Source: Nitrospirota bacterium
GTDB taxonomy: Bacteria; Nitrospirota_A; Leptospirillia; Leptospirillales; Leptospirillaceae
Assembly (NCBI GenBank): GCA_027335985.1
Contig: DAHWGX010000042.1
Location: 1 to 7,145 of the forward strand
Length of the DNA: 7,145 nucleotides
Reading direction: 5' to 3'
Part shown: in pieces, positions 1-5,873 of the stretch
How positions within the stretch are numbered: position 1 is the first letter of the stretch
Layout: the number at the start of each line of letters is the position of its first letter
Notes under the pieces: generated by a model
What the model saw: the letters and a program-made list of their open reading frames with translations, nothing else
What the model was told of the DNA's origin: nothing
The model's database searches: none
Made by a program: the position numbers and the translations under genes

Positions 1-482
1 TTCTTTTCAACATTGCGTTGCAGAAAGCGACTTTATCCAATTTTTGCCCCCTCATGCTTCCCTTCCCCAATCCCTAGGAAATGTTCTTGAAGAAAGTGAT
101 TGTTCCCACCCTCAGATCGGTATTTATGGAATTCTTCCAAGTTTGATTTCGGGCTGCCACTTTCTCCCCAAGAAAGATTCCTTCCTGCCTTTTTTGTTTC
201 TTCTCCTTGCCTTATTGCAGATCGGAATCGTAGGACACTGTTTTCTCCTGCCTGTTTCTCCCGAATCAAGGTTTTTTTACAAAAATCCCATCCTTTTCAA
301 ACTTTCCGAAGTCCGACTGCTGATTTAAAACCATCTCTCCTCTCAAGGCCTAACGAGGTTGTCTGACTCGTCAGACCTTCTTCAAATTTCATTCCGTCGA
401 TGCCAAATTCATTTCGTACTTAAGCTGATTGAAAAAAGTTTCGGCAGAATTCGTTGTCAGTCGCAAATAATGTATGGCAGTC
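1..482. other. Non-coding or decayed stretch, pyrimidine-rich on the plus strand
   Basis: No open frame here has both a plausible start with a Shine-Dalgarno sequence and a recognisable protein. The plus strand is strongly pyrimidine-rich between about 50 and 300, with many runs of C and T such as the stretch around 160-210. That bias makes chance open frames with repetitive composition on both strands. The only distinct structure is the palindrome at 361-376. The stretch ends at the broken inner edge of the ISL3 transposase fragment, so its left part may be the flank into which the IS inserted or a deletion scar. I see no function. Confidence 0.5.
361..376. repeat. 16-bp palindrome: 7-bp inverted repeat with 2-nt centre
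   Basis: The arms are GTCTGAC and GTCAGAC, perfectly complementary, separated by TC. The short centre makes it more like a dimeric-protein operator or recombinase-type site than a good RNA hairpin, although a 6-bp stem with a 4-nt loop could also form. No run of T follows closely enough on either strand to call a Rho-independent terminator. No gene start lies next to it. Confidence 0.45.
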
Positions 483-839
483 TCATTTAATTTGTGAATT
501 GACAATCGCCAGACGTTCGAACAATTTGGTGAACCTTCGCCGGGCTTCGGCCCAAGGAACCGACATCTGCCGGACTCCATGCGTCTGACAAGAGATCCGG
601 GGAACCCGGGCATGGAGATAGGTGAAGAACTGGCAGCTGTCCAAATGTCTCCAGACCCGTTCCTCCGCATGATCGAACACCGCAGACTCGGCTCCGCATT
701 CCGGGCAGGCAAACACCATCTTCGGAGGATGCGACACCGTCACGTCCACCCGTTTTTTCTCCACGTCCATCGTCACCGAGTCCACACTCCAGGGGGACCC
801 AATCCCCAACAAATTCTGGTACAGCTTCGTGTCTCTCAT
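483..839 (-). pseudogene. ISL3-family transposase, N-terminal fragment
   Basis: This is the first ~118 residues of an ISL3-type DDE transposase, a family usually around 400 aa long. It begins MRDTKLYQNLLG and continues with the family's N-terminal zinc-ribbon region: C45-P-E-C48, then VWRHLDSCQF around residues 62-71, then C84-Q-T-H87-G-V. After the RFTKLFERLAI segment the family similarity stops abruptly and a stop follows six codons later, so the helix-turn-helix and the whole catalytic DDE core are missing. The start at 839 is preferred over an in-frame ATG at 857 because GAGGAGG lies 8 nt upstream of it. The fragment cannot transpose. The family assignment is from remembered family sequence. 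Confidence 0.85.
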
Positions 840-900
840 CGCCCGTTCCTCCTCCATGGGGGTTATCGATGAGAGAAATCATGGCACAGCTTTTGCCCCA

Positions 901-919
901 TGGAAAAGTCGGAAGAACC
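901..919 (-). repeat. Probable terminal repeat of the ISL3-like remnant
   Basis: Read on the minus strand, towards the transposase gene, the sequence is GGTTCTTCCGACTTTTCCA. It starts with GG and has the GGnTCTT form expected of ISL3-family ends, and it lies about 60 nt upstream of the transposase start, a normal distance. The opposite end is missing, so the repeat cannot be verified by pairing within the window. Any 8-bp target duplication is also unverifiable. Confidence 0.5.
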
Positions 920-928
920 TAAAAAATA

Positions 929-951
929 GGGCTCTTTACAGGAAAGTGTGG
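929..951 (+). repeat. Probable terminal repeat of a second, different IS remnant
   Basis: GGGCTCTTTACAGGAAAGTG reads rightwards, away from the ISL3 remnant, so it cannot be that element's own outer end. It lies 36 nt beyond the stop codon of the transposase C-terminal fragment at 987-1109, where the 3' terminal repeat of that element would be expected. A 13-base part of it (933-945) recurs at 1901-1913. The role as an IS end is inferred from position and from the GGG-CTCTTT-type terminus. Confidence 0.4.
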
Positions 952-986
952 GTTAAATAAAGGCTATGTTCAAGCCTTGTTGCATT

Positions 987-1109
987 TCATGACAACCGAC
1001 GGATAAAGTCAACCAAAGAGTTGAGATGCACTTCAAATGTCTCGATTGTGAGATGCCAGTCCAGGTAATGATCCAGATACTTTGTGTCCATTTCATGGAA
1101 TCGTCTCAT
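987..1109 (-). pseudogene. C-terminal fragment of a transposase, possibly IS1595-type
   Basis: A 40-codon open stretch encodes MRRFHEMDTKYLDHYLDWH and a further 21 residues ending DFIRRLS before TGA. The pattern RFH-x3-TKYL-x2-YL-W resembles the extreme C-terminus of IS1595-family transposases, where a motif of this kind follows the catalytic core. Nothing recognisable of the core remains upstream, where the GyrI-like remnant begins on the other strand. The fragment has no Shine-Dalgarno sequence and is read as an IS relic, consistent with the IS-like end just past its stop. The IS1595 assignment is from memory of the motif and is uncertain. A short unrelated gene is the alternative. Confidence 0.45.
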
Positions 1110-1132
1110 CCATATCATTATCATTCATCACT

Positions 1133-1503
1133 GCTCAGGTCCCTGTTGTTAGGCTGAAAATCCCCGGGGATAGACGGAGAAGGCGATCCAAACAATTCCC
1201 AGTCATTTTCTGCTGCGGTCGAGGCGTTGTTTTCTGTCTCCTATACAGTAAAATTCACGGTAAAGAAGGGACCTTTAGCGATCGATTACGGAGTGATGCC
1301 ATTGGAGGGGCTCTGGTGGACAGACAATATGTCCTCCCGATTCTCTCCGGAAGACAAGTTGCACTGGAGATGGACGCTGATGATCATGCAGCCGGATTTC
1401 GTGACGAAAGAAATCGTCGCCGCCAAATTTATTTTTGAGCGACATCAGGAAAACTGACCCCCCAAAAATATGGAAAACTGTCATTCGGCAATCAATGCAA
1501 TAG
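1133..1503 (+). pseudogene. GyrI-like small-molecule-binding domain protein, deleted and frameshifted remnant
   Basis: Three pieces in different frames add up to one protein of the GyrI-like (SHS2 fold) family, usually about 200 aa. At 1133-1168 a short piece (AQVPVVRLKIPG) may be its early strand. From about 1170 a second frame reads IDGEGDPNNSQSF, then ALFSVSYTVKF, AIDYGVMPLEGLWW and WRWTLMIMQPDFVT, all hallmarks of the family. At 1435-1503 a third frame reads LSDIRKTDPPK and KTVIRQ, which is the family's C-terminal end. About 60-75 residues between the second and third pieces are missing, so there is an internal deletion as well as frameshifts. Some family members bind hydrophobic drugs or hydrolyse cyclopropanoid compounds. 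This copy cannot encode a working protein. The frameshift near 1166-1170 could in principle be a sequencing error, but the deletion could not. Confidence 0.8.
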
Positions 1504-1530
1504 CCCTCGTTTTTACCGAAAGGATCCATA

Positions 1531-1881
1531 TTGAATCCCTCCCACGTGCTCCCGAAATTCATCTGGGGAGAAGCCATTACCAGTAGGGCCGGCTCTGACT
1601 TCGAGGATTGCGAATATCTGACCCATACCTGTTTCCCCAGATTTGTTTGCAGGATCGTTCCGTTTGAGGACTTCACTAGGGAAGATGGGAACGACGGTTC
1701 AATCCACGTGTGGCGGGAAGGCCCGGAAGGAAATCCTGTCTGGAAAACGAACTTCGGTTTTTTGGCTCGGGACTTCCTCTGGATCAACTGGCCGGACAAG
1801 GAAGATTTGATTCAGGATGTCATCAGGGAAGTCTGTGTCGATCGCCGGATTCGGGAAGATCTTTACGAGACGCTGGAGTGA
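1531..1881 (+). CDS. Hypothetical protein, 116 aa
   Basis: The start is a TTG with GAAAGGA six bases upstream, a good ribosome binding site. No ATG is available near the start of the frame. The protein has no signal peptide and no membrane segment and looks like a soluble cytoplasmic protein. It is rich in aromatic residues (for example PKFIWGEAI near residue 8 and FLWINWPDKEDL near residue 84), carries three cysteines in the first half, and ends in a charged helical tail with many D, E and R. Codon use is balanced and the frame reads like real coding sequence. It lies 27 bp after the GyrI-like remnant and 79 bp before the next gene on the same strand. I do not recognise the family. The two genes could be cotranscribed, but their base composition differs. 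Confidence 0.6.
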   Translation: MNPSHVLPKFIWGEAITSRAGSDFEDCEYLTHTCFPRFVCRIVPFEDFTREDGNDGSIHVWREGPEGNPVWKTNFGFLARDFLWINWPDKEDLIQDVIREVCVDRRIREDLYETLE

Positions 1882-1900
1882 GAAGGAAGTGGTCAGGATA

Positions 1901-1913
1901 TCTTTACAGGAAA
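1901..1913 (+). repeat. 13-base direct repeat of part of the IS end at 929-951
   Basis: TCTTTACAGGAAA occurs here and at 933-945 in the same orientation. The flanking bases differ (GGATA before and CGTAAGC after). It lies in the 79-bp gap between the two small plus-strand genes. It may be a decayed solo IS end, but a single shared 13-mer in a window this size could also arise by chance. Confidence 0.25.
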
Positions 1914-1960
1914 CGTAAGCCCGGATGGTCTCCAATCGTTTAAAATAGAGGAGAAACGAC

Positions 1961-2203
1961 ATGGATGATTTATTAGGGGAACCAGTAAATGAGAAAATTA
2001 TAAACGATGTTATAAACAAAGTTGAGGAAGAAATTGGTAAACATATTGATCCTTCATTACGACTCGAAATCGAGGATTATCTTCTGATCAATGATGTTAT
2101 TATGGGTCCTGATGGACAAATACAAAGAAATCCGATCGAACGTATGAGAAGAACGATATTTGAAGCACTCGAAGAGACTCTTCGGGAAAAACCGGCTAAA
2201 TAA
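1961..2203 (+). CDS. Small acidic hypothetical protein, 80 aa, AT-rich
   Basis: ATG preceded by AGAGGAGA at 6-nt spacing, a near-perfect ribosome binding site, so expression is likely. The protein starts MDDLLGEPVNEKI, is rich in D, E and I, and is predicted mostly helical, with amphipathic stretches (INDVINKVEEEIGKHI, then ERMRRTIFEALEETL). It has no cysteine, signal peptide or membrane segment. GC is visibly lower (about 40% by eye) than in the pil operon next to it, with many AAA, ATT and GAA codons, suggesting a separate origin. It converges on pilV with a 78-bp gap. I do not recognise the family. An antitoxin or small regulator would fit its size and charge, but no partner toxin is evident. 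Confidence 0.7.
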   Translation: MDDLLGEPVNEKIINDVINKVEEEIGKHIDPSLRLEIEDYLLINDVIMGPDGQIQRNPIERMRRTIFEALEETLREKPAK

Positions 2204-2281
2204 ATCAGGGTCTTATCTGGCTCGGAATCCAGAGTGATTACAAAGCTTTTAACTTTTTCGGCTCTGGGGTTTTCTCTGTTT

Positions 2282-3403
2282 TCACCAATAACTGTAAACC
2301 GGCGCCAGAATAATGAACCCTGCCCAAAAAAAGTCGCACCCGCTGCAGTTGTTATTGTATCCCTGGTTCTGAAGAACCTCCGCCTGTCCGTTCACCATGA
2401 TCCCGGTCCATTCGAAACTGGCATTTTGCCCATATCCCCACGGCCAGACCATTTGCCCCATCGGAAGGCAGGCATTGACCGGATAGGATCCAAAGGTCGA
2501 TTGGCCTTCTGCGGGCGGCTGGGAGATCGTGACGCATACGCCATGATTTCCGGTCAGATTGATTGGAAGGGCGCTTGTCGTTTCAAGCGTTCCCGCTCCC
2601 AGCGTCTGCCCGTTCATGTTCACGTACCCGTCGGGACTCGCGAGATTAGATGTCTGGACGGTTCCGGCGTTGTCCAGGTTGTTCCCGTTCATGTTGATAT
2701 TGGTCTGCATCTGGTTGGCCTGGGGGAAGCCCGGAACAACAGACCGATACAGGAAGTCCTGGGGAAGATTGTTCGCGTTGTAGCTCTGGAGGGCAATCAG
2801 ACTTCCAGGACCGACTCCCGTGAAGGGATACTGGCTCAGGGTGGCATGCCAGGCGTTTCCGGCCCCCTGAAAGCAGTTTGTTCCACAGATGCCAGGAAGA
2901 CCCGCCAGGTCGGAAGGAGGCACGAATCCTCCCTGGGTGCCGATCAGGGTCGCAAGCCCGTTGATGTGCGCCCCCGACGGGGGATTTCCGCCCTGGGTGA
3001 CGACGGCCCCGACAAGATACCCGGCCGTCGGCTGGAGGACCTCCCCGACGATCGTCTGGCCGTAGGGATCAATGGCGGATGTTCCGGCGGGGAGAAAGCC
3101 GGTCGAGATCAGGGCCGATACGCGGATGACGGCCGGTTTGGTAGCGGTCGCGACACCGATGAGATTGGACGCGTAAGCCTTTGTGTAGCCGGCCAGGGCA
3201 TCCGAGACCTGGCGGATTTCTTGGGCGGTCGTCTGATCCATGATCTGTCGATGTTGGGTCTGGAGCCACCAGGGAACGACCGTGCTCAGGAGGATCGCGC
3301 CAATCGCCGTTCCGATCATCACGTCGAGGGTCGATCCGAACGCCCCCCGGTCGGACTGGAGAAAGGTCCGGAGACGTTTCCAAAAATGATTTTTTCTTTT
3401 CAC
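2282..3403 (-). CDS. pilV: PilV-type type IVb minor pilin / tip adhesin (shufflon-N family)
   Basis: PilV is the minor pilin at the tip of R64-type thin pili, and its C-terminus recognises recipient-cell lipopolysaccharide in conjugation. Here a 373-aa protein has a basic leader (residues 1-20), a DRG-x-F-G-STLD prepilin processing region, and a hydrophobic helix at about 28-46. A long low-complexity stalk follows, with Asn/Gly-rich repeats (TNINMNGNNLDNAG near 234-247, VNMNGQTLGAG near 261-271), as in the constant part of PilV. The C-terminal domain carries C290, C312, C353 and C356. C173 and C177 lie in the stalk. GTG at 3403 is chosen: it overlaps the upstream stop by 4 nt (GTGA) and has GGGAG 8 nt upstream. 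A GTG at 3418 is in frame but has no good binding site. No R64-like sfx site, inverted alternative C-termini or rci recombinase is seen, so the tip appears fixed. Confidence 0.85.
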   Translation of the reverse strand: MKRKNHFWKRLRTFLQSDRGAFGSTLDVMIGTAIGAILLSTVVPWWLQTQHRQIMDQTTAQEIRQVSDALAGYTKAYASNLIGVATATKPAVIRVSALISTGFLPAGTSAIDPYGQTIVGEVLQPTAGYLVGAVVTQGGNPPSGAHINGLATLIGTQGGFVPPSDLAGLPGICGTNCFQGAGNAWHATLSQYPFTGVGPGSLIALQSYNANNLPQDFLYRSVVPGFPQANQMQTNINMNGNNLDNAGTVQTSNLASPDGYVNMNGQTLGAGTLETTSALPINLTGNHGVCVTISQPPAEGQSTFGSYPVNACLPMGQMVWPWGYGQNASFEWTGIMVNGQAEVLQNQGYNNNCSGCDFFWAGFIILAPVYSYW

Positions 3404-4194
3404 GGCGAATTCTCCCACCAGGTACCAGTTTGGGTGCAGGACGACGTCGGGTCGGAAGGGGATCCTCCCGGCTGGAAGATCCAGTTATAGTTCGTGCAGG
3501 CATAGCTTGCCCACTGGTATTGCGTTTGCCAGTCCGAGCAGTAAGAACATGTCGTCCGGTGACAAACACGCATGTGTCCAGACTGTCTGCAACGGTCACA
3601 GGGAAAGAACCGGTAACCCAGACAAACCTGCTGTGTCGTCCCGTCGTACGCGTTGTGACCGGAAGTTTTCGACTGCTCCTGGGGCCAAGTGGGCGTCCCG
3701 CCAAACGTTTGTCCGGGACCCACGGTTTCTTCCATCGAAACGACGGATCCGTTTGGAATTGCAGACGGAAGGGGGATTCCGGTCGATCCCAGGATCGGAG
3801 AGAACAGGACTCCGCCGCGGTTCATCCCGACCAGCATCGACCCGACCGAAACCCGGGTCAGGGATCCGAGGATCGCGTTCGGAGACACAAGGTTCCCTCC
3901 GGGTTTCGCCCAGACGTAGGCCGTTCCCCCGGAAACGGTGTTCGAAAAACTGGAGGGAACGACCATGCCCGGAGGCAAGGCCAGGGATCCGGCCGGAACG
4001 GTTCCCGAGAATCCCGGATTGTTCGACGCATACGCGTTCACCGCTTCCCGGTAGATTTCAAAAAGAGGGGCCTGATTCCCGGCCTCGAGAGGAAGACGGT
4101 TCGCTCCGGAAAGAGCCGGGACGGACCAATGCGCGGAATCAAACGCGATGTCTCCGACGAACAGGGCGAGCAGCGGTAGAAGCAGGATCCACAT
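3400..4194 (-). CDS. PilM-family type IV pilus protein with cysteine-rich C-terminal extension
   Basis: This is a 264-aa protein with an N-terminal hydrophobic anchor (MWILLLPLLALFVGDIA), so most of it should be periplasmic. Residues ~41-97 (APLFEIYREAVNAYASNNPG, then GTVPAGSLALPPGM and GTAYVWAKPGG) match the PilM pattern of R64-like pili: a short helix that starts like a pilin, then a strand-rich part. PilM is a small inner-membrane pilus-biogenesis protein of unknown exact role, normally about 145 aa. This one is much longer. Its tail (about 191-253) holds eight cysteines, at 191, 199, 202, 211, 216, 219, 233 and 253, including C-x2-C pairs. These could be four disulfides or a metal site. 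It starts 11 nt after pilS with only a weak Shine-Dalgarno sequence and overlaps pilV by 4 nt. In R64 this slot holds pilT and pilU. The N-terminal assignment is fair. The tail is unrecognised. Confidence 0.7.
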   Translation of the reverse strand: MWILLLPLLALFVGDIAFDSAHWSVPALSGANRLPLEAGNQAPLFEIYREAVNAYASNNPGFSGTVPAGSLALPPGMVVPSSFSNTVSGGTAYVWAKPGGNLVSPNAILGSLTRVSVGSMLVGMNRGGVLFSPILGSTGIPLPSAIPNGSVVSMEETVGPGQTFGGTPTWPQEQSKTSGHNAYDGTTQQVCLGYRFFPCDRCRQSGHMRVCHRTTCSYCSDWQTQYQWASYACTNYNWIFQPGGSPSDPTSSCTQTGTWWENSP

Positions 4195-4205
4195 GTCGTA
4201 TCCGT

Positions 4206-4757
4206 TTAATCCGAAGTCCAGGTGATGGTGTCGGTTCCGCCTCCGCAGACCCCCTGGGCCATCTGGATCGTGACGGGCTGGGTCACGCTGGAACCGTTCA
4301 CGGAAACGCTCACCCAGGAATTTCCGGAGGTCGTCTCCTGGACGATCTTCATGCACGCCGAATCGGACAGCCCCGTGAGCGAAATGGAAAACGTGCTGAA
4401 ATTTCCGATGACCGAATAAAAACTGGTCCCGGTCGGTCCCTGAAGCTCGGACGTGTTTCCCGGAACGACGATGTTCGAAGGAACGGCCCTGGCCGTCACG
4501 AGCGCGCTTGTCAGGTCGCCGGTTCCGTAGTTTCCGATCGTGGTGACCTGGTGCACTCCCGCCGCAATTTCCATGACGACTTCGGAACCGGTCGCGCCCG
4601 TCAAGGCGGACCAGGCCATCTTGCCGGCCCCGGCCAGAAGGGCGAGGCCGACGATTCCGATACCGAACATGATGATGCCCTCGATGATCGATTCGGTGCC
4701 GATCCCCCGGTCCGTCCGAACGAACACACGGAATTTCCTGAAAAATTTCCTTGCCAT
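4206..4757 (-). CDS. pilS: PilS-type major type IVb prepilin
   Basis: This is the major subunit of the pilus, processed by a prepilin peptidase (PilU in R64) and polymerised at the inner membrane. The 183-aa protein has a basic leader of about 18-20 residues with Lys/Arg at 3, 4, 7, 8 and 10, then DRGIGTESIIEG. Cleavage is likely after G18 or G20, and E22 or E26 may serve as the usual helix glutamate. A long hydrophobic alpha-1 helix follows (about 23-50, IIMFGIGIVGLALLAGAGKM). C135 and C171 are the only cysteines and fit the C-terminal disulfide loop (D-region) of PilS/TcpA-like pilins. The start has GGGAGGG six bases upstream, the strongest binding site in the operon, as expected for the most abundant product. 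It follows pilR after 27 bp. Confidence 0.9.
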   Translation of the reverse strand: MARKFFRKFRVFVRTDRGIGTESIIEGIIMFGIGIVGLALLAGAGKMAWSALTGATGSEVVMEIAAGVHQVTTIGNYGTGDLTSALVTARAVPSNIVVPGNTSELQGPTGTSFYSVIGNFSTFSISLTGLSDSACMKIVQETTSGNSWVSVSVNGSSVTQPVTIQMAQGVCGGGTDTITWTSD

Positions 4758-4784
4758 GGCCGACCCTCCCGCATAACGATAAAA

Positions 4785-5873
4785 TTACATCCCGAATCGT
4801 CCCATCGATTGCTGGACGATCTCCCAGACGCCGAACATCAAAAATCCAAAGATTCCGCCTACCAGCACCATCGCTCCGTAGTGAAGGAGCCGGGCCTGGT
4901 TTTCGATCGTCGGGAGCCCCTCCTCCTTCCAGTCGTTCGAAAATTCCGAAAGCGCCACTCCCAGATCCCCGTATTTTTCGCGAATGGAAAGGCGCACGAT
5001 GACCTCTTTCGACGGAAATCCCTTGCCGGATCTCTCCATGGCTTCCCCGAGCTTGCCGGTCCGCTTGTAGATCCGCATGACCGGTTCGATCCGGGCGCGG
5101 AGATAGGGCGGAGCCCGGCGGCGGATCTGGTCGAACGCGCGGATCACGGGAATGTTGGCGGTGAGCATGGCCGACAGTCCCGTCAAAAACTCCGTTCCCA
5201 CGAGCATCCGGTAGATGGACCAGGGAGGAATCCTGTCCAGAAATCGGCGTCCCGGGAAATCGGCCCGGAGACTGACGAAGACCAGAAAAAGAATCCCCAC
5301 AGGAAGAAACAGGATGAGCGGCCAGAACACGGCGATGAACCGGAACGCTTCGAAGGAAAAATGGGCCATTCCGAAAAGGGTGTGTTCCGAGGTCCCGAAC
5401 CCGTTGAAGAGTTTGGGGACGACCGAGTCGGACAGATACACGACCAGCCCGCCCGTGTTGAACAAAAGGAGGGCCGGATACTGGACGGCGGCCATGAAGG
5501 CTTTCCGGATCTTTCGGACCTCCTCCATGTTTTTTGCGAGCACCTTCAGAAGGTGGACCAGAATCCTGGGATCTCCCGTCTCTTCCGCCGCGGAGAGAAT
5601 CATGACCTCGCTCTCCGGAGCCAGATTCCGGATCGACTGGGAAAAATCCAGCCCCCGGGAAAGCCCCGCCGATATTTCGCGAAGGGCGGCCGTGGGGGCG
5701 GAAGGGAGCCTCCGGAACTCGTCGATCGCGACCCGGATCTGGACCGGACTCATCGAGGAGTCCGTCCGGAGGATGCTTGCCAGGTCGGAGTAGAACTTCC
5801 GGCGGACGTCCGTTCCGAACGAAAGTCTCTTTTTCAAGGAATGGAGGGATCCGGAGGAGGGAATTCTTTTCAT
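4785..5873 (-). CDS. pilR: PilR/GspF-type inner-membrane platform protein
   Basis: This inner-membrane core protein of type IVb pili, of the GspF/TcpE family, couples the cytoplasmic ATPase to pilin extraction. The 362-aa protein is close to the family's usual size. It has the repeated cytoplasmic-domain arrangement: a first domain (about 15-125, with LSRGLDFSQSI and LSAAEETGDPRILVHLL), hydrophobic segments at about 131-149 and 178-201, a second domain (about 216-325, with AMLTANIPVIRAFDQIRRRA), and a last membrane segment at about 331-350 (YGAMVLVGGIFGFLMFGVW). The LSAAEETGD and LAKNMEE motifs are typical of GspF-like proteins. Its ATG overlaps the TGA of the ATPase gene (ATGA), implying translational coupling. 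Its ATPase partner is the upstream gene. Confidence 0.9.
   Translation of the reverse strand: MKRIPSSGSLHSLKKRLSFGTDVRRKFYSDLASILRTDSSMSPVQIRVAIDEFRRLPSAPTAALREISAGLSRGLDFSQSIRNLAPESEVMILSAAEETGDPRILVHLLKVLAKNMEEVRKIRKAFMAAVQYPALLLFNTGGLVVYLSDSVVPKLFNGFGTSEHTLFGMAHFSFEAFRFIAVFWPLILFLPVGILFLVFVSLRADFPGRRFLDRIPPWSIYRMLVGTEFLTGLSAMLTANIPVIRAFDQIRRRAPPYLRARIEPVMRIYKRTGKLGEAMERSGKGFPSKEVIVRLSIREKYGDLGVALSEFSNDWKEEGLPTIENQARLLHYGAMVLVGGIFGFLMFGVWEIVQQSMGRFGM

Noticed and set aside
33..366. Overlapping short open frames on both strands at the left end
   Set aside because: They owe their length to the pyrimidine bias of the region. None has a good start signal or recognisable motif.
389..712. Minus-strand open frame partly overlapping the ISL3 fragment
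   Set aside because: Most of it is an out-of-frame reading of the transposase. Its last ~35 residues beyond the IS break look protein-like but match nothing I know and have no start of their own.
1275..1799. 174-codon minus-strand open frame across the GyrI-like remnant and the 116-aa gene
   Set aside because: It is antisense to clear GyrI-family motifs and has no domain or ribosome binding site.
2229..2267. Inverted repeat CCAGAG...CTCTGG between the 80-aa gene and pilV, as a shared terminator
   Set aside because: The stem is only 6 bp with a 27-nt loop and no proper T-run follows on either strand, so it is not a convincing terminator.
2234..3490. 418-codon plus-strand open frame opposite pilV
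   Set aside because: No domain, no ribosome binding site, and biased shadow composition. The minus strand encodes a clear PilV-type protein.
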